Made by a program: the position numbers and the translations under genes
Notes under the pieces: model-generated
Database searches by the model: none
Seen by the model: only the letters and a program-made list of their open reading frames with translations
Told to the model about the DNA's origin: nothing
Shown here: positions 8,103-16,855 of the stretch, piece by piece
How the letters are laid out: each line of letters opens with the position of its first letter
Position numbering within the stretch: position 1 is the stretch's first letter
Source: Euzebyella marina
Lineage (GTDB): Bacteria > Bacteroidota > Bacteroidia > Flavobacteriales > Flavobacteriaceae
DNA length: 64,000 nt
Direction: 5' to 3'
Assembly: GCF_014855515.1 (NCBI RefSeq)
Contig: NZ_JACYFK010000003.1
Location: forward strand, 1-64,000

Positions 8103-8609
8103 ATGGCATTCACAAGAAAAATACTTTTTCTTCTCGTCTTACCGCTTTTGTCATTTGCGGTGGCCCACAAATTTTATGTAAGCGTAACCAATGTTAACTA
8201 TTCTGAAAAAGATGAGGCTATTCAAATAACCTCGAGGGTTTTTATCGATGATTTCGACCAGTTATTATTGGCCCGGTATGATCTCGATGCCGAATTGGCT
8301 TCCGAACAAGAATCGCCCAAGGCAGATACATATATCGAAAAATACCTGCGCTCTAAGTTTTTGGTATCAATTAACGGCCAGCCCGTTTCATATGACTACA
8401 TTGGCAAGCAATACGATGCTGATGTTGTGGTACTCTATATTGAGGTGCCCAAGATTGATTTGAGCAAAACGACTTCCATAGAAATAGAAAATGAGATTTT
8501 GACCGACCTCTATGATGAACAACAAAATGTGGTTCACATAAAGGTAAAAAACAAGAAGAAAAGTTTCGTACTTGTCAAATCGCATACTAAAGGTATGTTA
8601 AACTTGTAA
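8103..8609 (+). CDS. DUF6702-like periplasmic protein
   Basis: 168 residues from the ATG at 8103. An earlier in-frame TTG at 8052 belongs to the promoter. The N-terminus is a signal peptide (KILFLLVLPLLSFAVA) followed by HKFYVSVTNVNYSEK, the start typical of the DUF6702 family. These are single-domain proteins of about 165 residues that sit next to an M1 peptidase in many Bacteroidota. The body alternates beta strands and acidic loops (ITSRVFIDDFDQLL) and contains no catalytic motif or cysteines. The M1 metallopeptidase follows 60 bp downstream. The pair may act together in the periplasm. This is inferred from conserved adjacency only. Confidence 0.7.
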   Translation: MAFTRKILFLLVLPLLSFAVAHKFYVSVTNVNYSEKDEAIQITSRVFIDDFDQLLLARYDLDAELASEQESPKADTYIEKYLRSKFLVSINGQPVSYDYIGKQYDADVVVLYIEVPKIDLSKTTSIEIENEILTDLYDEQQNVVHIKVKNKKKSFVLVKSHTKGMLNL

Positions 8610-8669
8610 CAATCAGTTAACATATCCTTAAAAAACTTTATTTTTCACGGATTATAAACTAACGAGTAA

Positions 8670-10982
8670 ATGAACAGATTTAAGTATCACATTTTCGCTG
8701 TTCTCACCATGTTCGCTGCCTTGGCGAGCGCACAAGATCAGCAAGAGAAAAAGGAAAGAGAACCAGGGCACTACAACCAAAGCAGATTCAAACAATTGTA
8801 CGAAGAGTTTGCTACCCCGAATAATTATCGCTCTGCCTCCGGAGCCCCAGGGCCTGATTACTACCAACAACAGGCTGATTATGTAATGGATATTGAATTG
8901 GATGACAAGAACGCCAAGATATTTGGTGAGGAAACCATTACGTACACCAACAACTCCCCTGATAATCTAGAGTATCTGTGGGTACAGTTAGATCAAAATG
9001 TAAGGGCGAAGACTTCAAAATCTCCTTTGAGGGATGGTGGCGGTGTGCCAATGGCCGAGCAAGCCGGTGCTTTCGTTCAAAAATATATTACCGAGCCATT
9101 TGATGGTGGCTTCGTTATTGACTACGTAAAAGATGCCAGTGGAAAGGCTTTGCCCTACACTATTAATCAGACGATGATGCGTGTTGATATACCGCAGCCG
9201 TTGAAAAGTAAAGAACAAATCTCTTTTTCAATCAAGTGGAGTTACAACATTCCTGACCATACCGTTAACCGGGCTCGCTCCGGTTACGAATATTTTGCTA
9301 AAGATGGTAACCGCGCTTATGTAATTGCACAGTTTTTTCCGAGAATGGCCGTGTATAGCGATGTAGAAGGTTGGCAGAACCATCAGTTCTGGGGAAGCGG
9401 CGAGTTTGCCTTGCCTTTCGGAAACTATGAAGTTAATATCACCGTGCCGGCGGATCACGTTTTAGATGCTACAGGAACATTGCAGAATAGAAAAGATGTT
9501 TTCTCGAAAGAGATGATGAGCCGTTATGAAAGGGCCAAAAAATCTTATGATAGGCCAGTGATCATCGTGTCTCAAGAAGAGGCCGAAGCTGCCGAAAAGA
9601 ATTTTTCGACCAAAAAGAAAACCTGGAAGTTCAAAGCCGAAAACGTACGTGACTACGGTTTTGCTACTTCTAGAAAATTTATTTGGGATATGCAGGCCGT
9701 AAAGGTCGGTAATCGAGATGTTATGGCGGTTTCCTTGTATCCAAAAGAAGGAAATCCTCTTTGGGAAGAGTATTCTACCAAAGCGGTAGCCCACACATTG
9801 AAATCATATTCTTCGCATACGTTTGACTATCCCTATCCCAAGGCTATATCCGTACACGCCAAGAATCAAGGTATGGAGTACCCAATGATCTGTTGGAATT
9901 ACGGTAGACCCAATGAAGATGGTACGTATTCCGACAGGGTAAAATACGGTATGATCAGTGTAATCATTCACGAAGTGGGTCATAACTTCTTCCCGATGAT
10001 CGTTAATTCAGATGAGCGTCAATGGGGTTGGATGGATGAAGGTCTTGATACTTTTATGCAGTACATGGCCGAGCAAGAATTTGGAGAGATTTATCCGGAG
10101 GCGATTGCCCCGAACTCAAAATATCCGTCAAGAAGGGGCGAGCCTTCTAAAATTGTGCCTTATATGGCAGGTGATCAAAGCACGATTGCACCCATCATGT
10201 CAAACCCTGAAAACGTATATCAGTTAGGGCCTAACGCTTACGGTAAACCGGCAACGGCCTTAAATATTCTTAGGGAAACCGTCATGGGCCGTGAATTGTT
10301 CGACCATGCCTTTAAAACATACTCACAACGTTGGAAATTCAAACATCCGACCCCTGAAGATTTTTTCCGCACAATGGAAGATGCCTCAGCCGTTGATTTA
10401 GATTGGTACTGGAGGGCTTGGTTCTACACTACCGATTATGTTGACATCGGCGTTAAGGGAATCAAAAAGTATTATGTTTCGAACAAGCCTAGCAAAAAGA
10501 TGCAAGAATACATGGCGGCACGCGATATTAGCGAAGATGATCTGCCACCATTGGTTTATCTTGCCGAAGAGGGTAGCGAAGACGCCGACCCCGATTTAAA
10601 GGGTAAGTCTCCATCAGAATCATCTCAATCCCTTAAAGAATTCATGATGGACAATATGACCGAGAGCGAGCGTGCTTCGGTAAAAGAACCGAAATATTTC
10701 TACGAGGTTACCTATGATAAACCAGGTGGAGTACCCATGCCTTTGATTGTTGAGTACACCTATGCCGACGGTACTACAAAGAATATTACTTATCCTCCGG
10801 AAATTTGGAGAAAGAGCGACAAAGAAGTTAGCGTGGTTATTTCATCTCAAACAGAGCTTACCGGTGTGGTAGTCGACCCAAAAATGGAGACTGCCGATAT
10901 AGATGTGACCAATAATACTTGGCCAGCTAATGAGGGTCCTTCTGATTTCGATAAGATGAAAGAGAATATAAAAGGGAAGTAA
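8670..10982 (+). CDS. M1 family zinc metallopeptidase
   Basis: 770 residues with a signal peptide (MNRFKYHIFAVLTMFAALASA). Zinc site HEVGH (434-438), then exactly 18 residues to the third ligand E457, gives the HExxH-x18-E pattern that defines gluzincin family M1 aminopeptidases. A GMEYPM element about 50 residues earlier replaces the classical GxMEN substrate-anchor motif, as in the Bacteroidota-specific branch. The N-terminal beta domain is present, and the C-terminal about 180 residues are beta-rich with an acidic tail. It is expected to act in the periplasm or at the outer membrane on peptides. It is probably cotranscribed with the DUF6702-like gene and is followed by a strong terminator. 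Confidence 0.93.
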   Translation: MNRFKYHIFAVLTMFAALASAQDQQEKKEREPGHYNQSRFKQLYEEFATPNNYRSASGAPGPDYYQQQADYVMDIELDDKNAKIFGEETITYTNNSPDNLEYLWVQLDQNVRAKTSKSPLRDGGGVPMAEQAGAFVQKYITEPFDGGFVIDYVKDASGKALPYTINQTMMRVDIPQPLKSKEQISFSIKWSYNIPDHTVNRARSGYEYFAKDGNRAYVIAQFFPRMAVYSDVEGWQNHQFWGSGEFALPFGNYEVNITVPADHVLDATGTLQNRKDVFSKEMMSRYERAKKSYDRPVIIVSQEEAEAAEKNFSTKKKTWKFKAENVRDYGFATSRKFIWDMQAVKVGNRDVMAVSLYPKEGNPLWEEYSTKAVAHTLKSYSSHTFDYPYPKAISVHAKNQGMEYPMICWNYGRPNEDGTYSDRVKYGMISVIIHEVGHNFFPMIVNSDERQWGWMDEGLDTFMQYMAEQEFGEIYPEAIAPNSKYPSRRGEPSKIVPYMAGDQSTIAPIMSNPENVYQLGPNAYGKPATALNILRETVMGRELFDHAFKTYSQRWKFKHPTPEDFFRTMEDASAVDLDWYWRAWFYTTDYVDIGVKGIKKYYVSNKPSKKMQEYMAARDISEDDLPPLVYLAEEGSEDADPDLKGKSPSESSQSLKEFMMDNMTESERASVKEPKYFYEVTYDKPGGVPMPLIVEYTYADGTTKNITYPPEIWRKSDKEVSVVISSQTELTGVVVDPKMETADIDVTNNTWPANEGPSDFDKMKENIKGK

Positions 10983-11003
10983 ATTTCAATTTTCAGATTG
11001 ATC

Positions 11004-11068
11004 AGACCTGTTAGGTTATGCGATTTACCATTAAGGTGATGCATAAAAAAACCTAACAGGTCTTTTTA
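11004..11068 (+). terminator. Long-stem terminator after the M1 peptidase gene
   Basis: A perfect 14-bp inverted repeat AGACCTGTTAGGTT (11004-11017) / AACCTAACAGGTCT (11050-11063) runs directly into TTTTT. The 32-nt loop contains a further ATGC/GCAT helix. Confidence 0.9.
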
Positions 11069-11089
11069 TGTAGCGAAGCTATTCTTCAC

Positions 11090-11097
11090 TATATTTG
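11090..11097 (+). promoter_or_regulatory. -7 element TATATTTG before tatA
   Basis: A perfect TAnnTTTG match ends 4 bp before the ATG at 11102. If initiation occurs at the usual distance the mRNA is leaderless, or translation begins at the third or fourth Met (11108 or 11111). Confidence 0.5.
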
Positions 11098-11101
11098 TCT
11101 T

Positions 11102-11440
11102 ATGTATATGATGCAATTTCTATTCATTAGTGGTGGCGAGATATTCTTTATCATGTTTATCGTCGTCATGGTTTTCGGTGCCGATAAGATTCCTGGTATA
11201 GCCAAGGGATTGGGAAGTGGTATGCGCCAGTTGAAAGATGCTACCGAAGATATTAAGCGTGAGATTCAAAAAAGCGCAGAGAAGCAGGGTATAGATACGA
11301 AGTTCGTTGATGATATCAAGAACGATATAAACGATGTGAAGGATAACCTTACCTCAGGTATCGGTACCGATATTAAAAAAGAAGTGGATCAGGTTAAGAA
11401 GAGTGTAGACGATGTGACCGGAACCATTAAAAGAAGCTAA
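11102..11440 (+). CDS. tatA: TatA/E-type twin-arginine translocase subunit
   Basis: 112 residues. One N-terminal transmembrane helix (GEIFFIMFIVVMVFGADKIP) is followed by the FG hinge and an amphipathic helix (IAKGLGSGMRQLKDATEDI), then a charged coiled tail. This is the TatA/B/E layout, and the short length with FGADKIP favours TatA. It would form the pore-forming component for export of folded proteins. The start could also be Met3 or Met4, because a -7 element ends only 4 bp upstream of the first ATG. A PAP2 phosphatase gene follows with a 3-bp gap and is probably in the same operon. Confidence 0.9.
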   Translation: MYMMQFLFISGGEIFFIMFIVVMVFGADKIPGIAKGLGSGMRQLKDATEDIKREIQKSAEKQGIDTKFVDDIKNDINDVKDNLTSGIGTDIKKEVDQVKKSVDDVTGTIKRS

Positions 11441-11443
11441 ATT

Positions 11444-12016
11444 TTGCTTGAACGAATTCTTGAATGGGACAGGCAGACATTTATCTATCTCAATAATCTT
11501 GGTATTGAGGATTACGATATTTTTTGGACGACCGTAACCAATTTCAGTACCTGGATTCCTTTTTTCGTATTTGTAATCTATCTAATCTTTAAAAAGTACC
11601 CCAAAAGGGAAGCAATTTTTGTTATTGCTACCATATTGGTCATGGCACTTTTTGTCAATACTTTGACAGACCTCACCAAACAGACCGTGGCTCGCCTAAG
11701 GCCTAATAATGATGAGGATATCAATACCTTGATACGTATTTTAAAAACCCCGACCACCTATAGTTTCTTCTCAGGCCATTCTTCCAGTTCTTTTTCGATT
11801 ACTACCTTGATTGTACTCTTTTTAAAAGACCGCTTTAAGTGGAGTTGGTTGTTTTATATCTGGCCCATCTTATTCGTAATGAGTCGAATTTTTGTAGGTG
11901 TGCACTTTCCGGTAGATATCATTGTGGGCAGTGCGGTAGGTATTGCTTCCGCTTTTTTCTTTTATTTTTTATATGTGAGGTTTATAGCACCCTCGTTAGG
12001 GTTAAGCCATCCCTGA
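11444..12016 (+). CDS. PAP2-family membrane phosphatase
   Basis: 190 residues from a TTG start 3 bp after tatA. There is no better in-frame start before the conserved ERILEWDRQTFIYLN segment. The three acid-phosphatase motifs are present: KQTVARLRP (Kx6RP), SFFSGH (xSGH) and SRIFVGVHFPVD (SRx5HxxxD). Four or five hydrophobic helices surround them. Family members hydrolyse phosphatidic acid, undecaprenyl-pyrophosphate or lipid A phosphates at the outer face of the inner membrane. The substrate cannot be decided from sequence. The 3' end overlaps the convergent O-methyltransferase gene by 35 bp. Confidence 0.9.
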   Translation: MLERILEWDRQTFIYLNNLGIEDYDIFWTTVTNFSTWIPFFVFVIYLIFKKYPKREAIFVIATILVMALFVNTLTDLTKQTVARLRPNNDEDINTLIRILKTPTTYSFFSGHSSSSFSITTLIVLFLKDRFKWSWLFYIWPILFVMSRIFVGVHFPVDIIVGSAVGIASAFFFYFLYVRFIAPSLGLSHP

Positions 12017-12623
12017 CAGGTAATAGAACGGTTTCTACGCGAGGGTCTTCCTTCAGTTTTTTGTTATAGGATAAAAGTATCGGTGTCACCTTATCTTTCT
12101 TTTCGATGGGTTCTACCACTTTGCCAGACCAAAGAACGTTGTCGGATAGTATAATGCTTCCCGGTCGTGTCTTTTGAAGTACAAGCTCAAAATAATCAGG
12201 ATAATCAGCTTTTTCGGCATCAATAAAAACTAGGTCGAAGGTAAGATCTAATTCAGGTATTATTTTCTTGGCATCACCAATATGTTGAAATATCTGATGG
12301 CCCCATCCACTTTTTTCAAAATAGCGGTGTTGAATTTCATAAAGTTCTTCATTGATGTCTATGGTGTGCAGCTCTCCGTCTTTTTGTATTCCTTCTGCCA
12401 AGCACAAAGCTGAATAACCAGTATAGGTGCCAATTTCTAGAATATTTTTAGGGGATATTATTTTTGAAAGTAGGCTCAATACCCTTCCTTGAAAATGGCC
12501 CGTTAACATTCTGGGGCGTAAAACCTTTAGATGTGTCTCTCTGGTAAGCTCTTGAAGAATTTGAGGTTCTTCTTGCGAGTTTGCCTCAATATAACTTTCC
12601 AATATAGGGGAAAGAAAATGCAT
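11982..12623 (-). CDS. Class I SAM-dependent O-methyltransferase (caffeoyl-CoA OMT-like)
   Basis: 213 residues. SAM-binding motif I is ILEIGTYTGYSALCLAEGI, followed by the acidic end of strand 2 (LHTIDINEE). FDLVFIDAEKADYPDYFEL contains the metal-binding Asp and catalytic Lys pattern of the catechol/caffeoyl-CoA O-methyltransferase family, and SIILSDNVLWSGKV the second metal ligand region. The length is normal for the family. Cytoplasmic and probably divalent-metal dependent. The substrate is unknown and neighbours give no clue. Its last 35 bp overlap the convergent PAP2 gene. Confidence 0.9.
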   Translation of the reverse strand: MHFLSPILESYIEANSQEEPQILQELTRETHLKVLRPRMLTGHFQGRVLSLLSKIISPKNILEIGTYTGYSALCLAEGIQKDGELHTIDINEELYEIQHRYFEKSGWGHQIFQHIGDAKKIIPELDLTFDLVFIDAEKADYPDYFELVLQKTRPGSIILSDNVLWSGKVVEPIEKKDKVTPILLSYNKKLKEDPRVETVLLPVRDGLTLTRVL

Positions 12624-12688
12624 ATGCCTTTATTTTTTACAAATATACAGTACTTTAGAACTCCACCTGAAATTCGAAAACTGTTACT

Positions 12689-13150
12689 ATGAATAGCTAT
12701 AAAGTGAGAACCGCTAGAATCGAAGATTTAGAAACCCTATTGAATTTTGAGCAGGAAATAGTGAAGGCCGAACGGCCTTTTGATCCTACCATTCAAAAGG
12801 GAGATATTAGTTATTATGATATAAGGGAGTTGATTCTAAGCCCAGATGCCGAAGTGGTGGTCGTAGAATACAACGGAAATGTAGTGGCATCCGGGCATGC
12901 GAGAATTAGGGAAGCCCGGCATTATCTAGATCACGAGACCTATTCATATTTAGGTTTCATGTATACAGACCCCAACCATAGGGGGCAAGGGCTTAATGCC
13001 AAAATTGTTGATGCCTTACAGGCATGGACGACCAAAAAAGGAATTAAAGAGATTAGGTTAACTGTTTATAATGATAATGAAGCTGCGGTAAGGGCCTATG
13101 AAAAAAAGGGTTTTAAAAAGCATATTATCGAGATGCGTTTAACGGAGTAA
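12689..13150 (+). CDS. GNAT family N-acetyltransferase
   Basis: 153 residues forming a single GNAT domain. The acetyl-CoA pyrophosphate-binding motif A is YLGFMYTDPNHRGQGLNAKIV (R/QxxGxG/A variant HRGQGL). The C-terminal motif B is LTVYNDNEAAVRAYEKKGFKK. The position just before kynureninase does not define the substrate, and no N-terminal specificity feature is recognised. It could act on a small amine, an amino acid or a protein N-terminus. Confidence 0.88.
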   Translation: MNSYKVRTARIEDLETLLNFEQEIVKAERPFDPTIQKGDISYYDIRELILSPDAEVVVVEYNGNVVASGHARIREARHYLDHETYSYLGFMYTDPNHRGQGLNAKIVDALQAWTTKKGIKEIRLTVYNDNEAAVRAYEKKGFKKHIIEMRLTE

Positions 13151-13187
13151 ATAGGCTTTGAACCAGATAAATTTCTTTAGGTAATCG

Positions 13188-13195
13188 TATTTTTG
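13188..13195 (+). promoter_or_regulatory. -7 element TATTTTTG before kynU
   Basis: A consensus TAnnTTTG lies 15 bp before the ATG at 13211. The in-frame TTG at 13193 is its last three bases and so is not the translation start. Confidence 0.55.
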
Positions 13196-13210
13196 AAAAA
13201 ATTCGGTTTT

Positions 13211-14476
13211 ATGCAGTTTGAAAATACTTTGAGTTTTGCCAAATCACTTGATTTAAAAGATGAACTCTCCGATTATAGGTCTCAATTTCATTTCCCAAAG
13301 GTCAACAATAAACCTGTAGTTTATTTTACGGGAAATTCATTAGGTCTTCAACCTAAGAGAACCAAAAAGTTTGTAGATGAGATTATGGCCGACTGGGGAG
13401 ACTTGGCCGTGGAAGGTCATTTTCATGCCTCAAAACCTTGGTGGGACTACCATGAAAGGTTGGCCGAGCCTTTATCGCATATTGTGGGTGCAAAAAAGGA
13501 AGAAGTATGCGTAATGAACACGCTGACCGTCAATCTGCACCTATTAATGGTGTCTTTCTATAGGCCAACATCAAAGAGGTTCAAAATACTATGTGAAGAA
13601 AAGGCGTTTCCTTCCGATCAATATATGTTGCAAAGTCAGGTAAGGCATCATGGCTTTGAACCTAGTGAGGCCCTTGTTGAGGTGGCTAAGCGAGATGGAG
13701 AGCATTATTGGCGAACGGAAGATATTTTGGCCAAAATCGAAGAGATTGGCGATAAACTTGCCTTGGTTTTAATAGGAGGTGTCAATTATTATAATGGACA
13801 AGTCTTTGATATGCAAACCATCACCAGAGCGGGTAAAGCGGTTGGTGCCAATGTAGGGTGGGACCTCGCCCATGCCGCAGGAAATATTGAACTTGAACTA
13901 CATGAATGGGAGGTAGATTTTGCCGCTTGGTGCAGTTACAAATACATGAACAGCGGGCCAGGCAATGCTTCGGGTATATTTGTTCACGAAAGGCATTTAA
14001 AGAATGATAAGCTTCAGCGCTTTGAAGGTTGGTGGGGTACCAAAAAGGATACCCGGTTTTTGATGAAACCAGAATTTGAATCGACCCACACTGCAGATTC
14101 TTGGCAATTGAGCAACCCACCGGTTCTTTCATTGGCCCCTTATTTGGCTTCTCTAGAGATGTTCGATGAAGTGGGCATGGAGAAGTTGATCAAGAAGCAA
14201 AAATTGATTGTCGCTTACCTTGAGTTCGTTCTGAGGGAAATTGATAAGGAAACCGAAGGATCTTTTGAAATTATCACACCGGCAGATCGAGGTTGCCAAT
14301 TATCTGTATTTCTGCACGGCCAGGGTAGAAAGTTATTCGACTATCTTATGGAAAATGGAGTAATTACAGATTGGAGAGAACCTAACGTAATTAGATTGGC
14401 GCCAGCACCTTTTTACTGTTCGTTCGAAGATATGTACCGCTTCGGTCAAATTTTAAAAAGCGGTATTGAGCGGTAA
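13211..14476 (+). CDS. kynU: Kynureninase
   Basis: 421 residues from ATG 13211. PLP fold type I with the kynureninase signature WCSYKYMNSGPGN, where K244 is the predicted Schiff-base lysine. Other family elements are present: VYFTGNSLGLQP near the N-terminus, and GWWGTKKDTRF and GCQLSVF in the C-terminal half. It cleaves kynurenine or 3-hydroxykynurenine to (hydroxy)anthranilate plus alanine, in tryptophan degradation and de novo NAD synthesis. Kynurenine 3-monooxygenase is encoded 7 kb away in the same window, supporting a functional kynurenine pathway. The dioxygenase and 3-hydroxyanthranilate steps are not in view. Confidence 0.95.
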   Translation: MQFENTLSFAKSLDLKDELSDYRSQFHFPKVNNKPVVYFTGNSLGLQPKRTKKFVDEIMADWGDLAVEGHFHASKPWWDYHERLAEPLSHIVGAKKEEVCVMNTLTVNLHLLMVSFYRPTSKRFKILCEEKAFPSDQYMLQSQVRHHGFEPSEALVEVAKRDGEHYWRTEDILAKIEEIGDKLALVLIGGVNYYNGQVFDMQTITRAGKAVGANVGWDLAHAAGNIELELHEWEVDFAAWCSYKYMNSGPGNASGIFVHERHLKNDKLQRFEGWWGTKKDTRFLMKPEFESTHTADSWQLSNPPVLSLAPYLASLEMFDEVGMEKLIKKQKLIVAYLEFVLREIDKETEGSFEIITPADRGCQLSVFLHGQGRKLFDYLMENGVITDWREPNVIRLAPAPFYCSFEDMYRFGQILKSGIER

Positions 14477-14480
14477 AATC

Positions 14481-14873
14481 TTAATTACTTAAAATATCCG
14501 AAGAGCTGATTTTCTCTACAATAAGGCCTATTTCTTTTTTGAGCTTGTCTTCGTCAATCGGTTTTTTTATGATGTGAAGGGGCTTTGTTGCCATAGCCCT
14601 TGCCAACGTCGGTTTGTCAGAGTTTCCTGTTAGGTATACAAAAGGTATTTGATATTTGGTATGTATGATTTCTCCCAAATCAATTCCACTAAGGTCACCT
14701 GTAAGTCCGATGTCCAAAAAAATTAGGTTGGGTTTTTCAGATTCCAAGAAAGTAAGTACATCATTACCTAAATCTAGGGCTCCTATCACTTCATGCCCCA
14801 GTGCCGTTATTCCAGACTCTAAAAACATTTGAATAATAAAATTATCCTCAACAATCAATACTCTTAAATCCAT
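14481..14873 (-). CDS. Stand-alone REC-domain response regulator
   Basis: 130 residues, only a receiver domain. Acidic pocket residues are in IVEDN (about 9-11), phospho-acceptor D54 in LIFLDIGLTGDLSG, switch Thr in YLTGNSD and Lys in HIIKKPID. There is no DNA-binding or enzymatic output, so it probably acts in a phosphorelay or by protein interaction. It lies 59 bp downstream of a HisKA_2-type histidine kinase on the same strand, its likely cognate partner. Its start codon is unambiguous. Confidence 0.92.
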   Translation of the reverse strand: MDLRVLIVEDNFIIQMFLESGITALGHEVIGALDLGNDVLTFLESEKPNLIFLDIGLTGDLSGIDLGEIIHTKYQIPFVYLTGNSDKPTLARAMATKPLHIIKKPIDEDKLKKEIGLIVEKISSSDILSN

Positions 14874-14932
14874 AACTCAAATAATTTTCAGTTTCATTAA
14901 TCAGAACATCTCCTTAATAAAATAATAAGATT

Positions 14933-16525
14933 CTATGAGATTTGTTCTATTTCTTTAAAAGAGATGATATAATACGTACCCTTTTTGGTATTGTCTTTTT
15001 CAATGTTACCGCGCAGTTGCAGTACCAGTTTGTGAATGAGCTTTAGCCCTAACGACTTGGTGTTCCTGAAATTTATCTTATCGGGAAAACCTATACCATC
15101 GTCGCTTACAATTAATTGATAGTTGTAGTTACTGGAATTCAGTTTTTCCAGTTTGATAAAAATGGTGCCTTTTTCTTGACCTTTAAAACCATACTTTAGT
15201 GAATTGGTTATTATTTCATTGATAATCAATCCTAAGGGTATTGATGTGTCTAGGTTTAGGTGTACGTTGTTTATTTCGGTGACCAACTTAATATCGCTAC
15301 CACTACCTTTCATTGATTGAATGAGCGCAGTAACCAATTCTTTAATGTAGGCCTCATAGTCAATTTTACTTAAATCACCGCTCTTATATAGCATTTCATG
15401 TACCATACCCATTGAATTGATTCGGTATTGGCTATAACGGAAAAGCATCTTTATATTTTCGTCGGTGATAAAGCTAGATTGAAGGCTCAAGAGGCTAGCT
15501 ACTACCTGAAGATTGTTCTTAACCCGATGATGAATTTCTTTAATTAGGGTATCACGTTCCTTTAACTGGCTGGCAATGTTTTGATTTAATCTAGTGATTT
15601 TTGCATTCTTGTTGTTAAGGGCGTAGGTTATGATTAGAAGAAATAGCACGAAGGCAGATACCAATAATGCGGTGCGATAGGCCGCTTTTTTAAAATTGGA
15701 TAACTTAGTTTCAATTTCATCTGTTTCTGAACGTGTGTAGATAGTCCAAAATTGATTGCCTTCTAGACTTAGTTTTTTATAATAATAAAGGGGTTGGTCA
15801 TAGTTACCCCGTGCATCTAAATCTTCTTCAAAAGATGTGTAGAGTTTTTTCTGCTCGTCATAAAATATTTGGTTATCTCCATTTAACAGTCCAATATTTT
15901 GCCCTTTAAAAGTGTCAAACCAGTTTTGAATGTTCAGATTCAAGCCAATAACACCTGCTCGTTTATTTGAAGTATAAAGCGGACTAAAAAATCTAAGGGT
16001 AGGGCGGTAAGGCATTTCAATCAATCCATTTTCTTCATTGAGATCGAGTTCTGATACGTACACATCGTTTCTACCGACGTTGACAGCCTCCCTAAAATAA
16101 TAACGATCTTGTTTGTTTTGTAGTTTTTCAGGTGGTGTGATGGTAACTTGATTGTCGGTATTTTCTACCTTGACCAACTCATTGCCGGCCATATCAATAA
16201 TTCTGGCTTGAAAATAATAGTCATCGAGTTCAACAAACTTGGCTAATTTTCGAGAAATCAATGGCATTTCGTCATTGTTCATCATTTCAAATTCGACCAT
16301 ATTACGTATCATCGTAATATTCTTTTTGCTTATCTCATATAGGTTTAGAAATCTAGTTTCAGCATCCTTAAGCCTGTTTTGTGCTTGTCCATTCTCAATC
16401 TCTAGAATGTTGCTTTGATAGGTATTAATACGACGCCAAGCGGAGGACCATAATAAGATGTTGGTTATCAAAAAGATAGCCAATGAAATTATAATCAGAT
16501 TAACTTGGGTTAATTTGAACCTCAT
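14933..16525 (-). CDS. Membrane sensor histidine kinase (HisKA_2 type)
   Basis: 530 residues. Two transmembrane helices (about 9-28 and 285-305) bracket an extracytoplasmic domain of about 250 residues that looks like a double-Cache sensor (DDYYFQARIIDMAGNELVKVE; YYFREAVNVGRNDVYVSEL; NLNIQNWFD). The cytoplasmic part carries the HisKA_2 phospho-accepting box (ETLIKEIHHRVKNNLQVVASLL type: IHHRVKNNLQ) and a HATPase_c with N box (NEIITNSLKYGF) and G boxes (DDGIGFP, LGLKLIHKL). It would phosphorylate the REC protein encoded just downstream. The ligand is unknown, although Cache domains usually bind small molecules. Confidence 0.92.
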   Translation of the reverse strand: MRFKLTQVNLIIISLAIFLITNILLWSSAWRRINTYQSNILEIENGQAQNRLKDAETRFLNLYEISKKNITMIRNMVEFEMMNNDEMPLISRKLAKFVELDDYYFQARIIDMAGNELVKVENTDNQVTITPPEKLQNKQDRYYFREAVNVGRNDVYVSELDLNEENGLIEMPYRPTLRFFSPLYTSNKRAGVIGLNLNIQNWFDTFKGQNIGLLNGDNQIFYDEQKKLYTSFEEDLDARGNYDQPLYYYKKLSLEGNQFWTIYTRSETDEIETKLSNFKKAAYRTALLVSAFVLFLLIITYALNNKNAKITRLNQNIASQLKERDTLIKEIHHRVKNNLQVVASLLSLQSSFITDENIKMLFRYSQYRINSMGMVHEMLYKSGDLSKIDYEAYIKELVTALIQSMKGSGSDIKLVTEINNVHLNLDTSIPLGLIINEIITNSLKYGFKGQEKGTIFIKLEKLNSSNYNYQLIVSDDGIGFPDKINFRNTKSLGLKLIHKLVLQLRGNIEKDNTKKGTYYIISFKEIEQIS

Positions 16526-16855
16526 TTTCGGTTGAAAGTTGTATTGTCAGATTTTCAGCTTTACGCTAAGTGAATTACGATAATTAAATCTAAAGGGTGA
16601 AATTATTGGTAATTTTTTAACATAACATTTTTTAATTAAGAAATAACCTACTATAGCCTGCGTAAAAGGCTATATTAAATTATCGATATTATGATAATCA
16701 CCAATAACTCAAAAGGGGAAATAATGTGCTCTATCAAATTTACATAATTATTTCTATGGGTTGAAGGGCAGTTTAATTCATCTTCTGATTGATGTTCAAA
16801 AGCCATTTTTCATTCATCTTTTTCGGTTATCTTCGTCGGTCTTATCAAATAGCCG
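16526..16855. other. Divergent intergenic region with a small perfect hairpin
   Basis: 330 bp between the kinase (leftward) and the MFS gene (rightward). It is AT-rich. The only clear structure is an 8-bp perfect inverted repeat TATAGCCT/AGGCTATA with a 7-nt loop at 16652-16674. No T-run follows it on either side, so an operator is as likely as a terminator. A TATCTTCG sequence about 30 bp before 16856 is a weak -7 candidate for the transporter. Confidence 0.35.
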
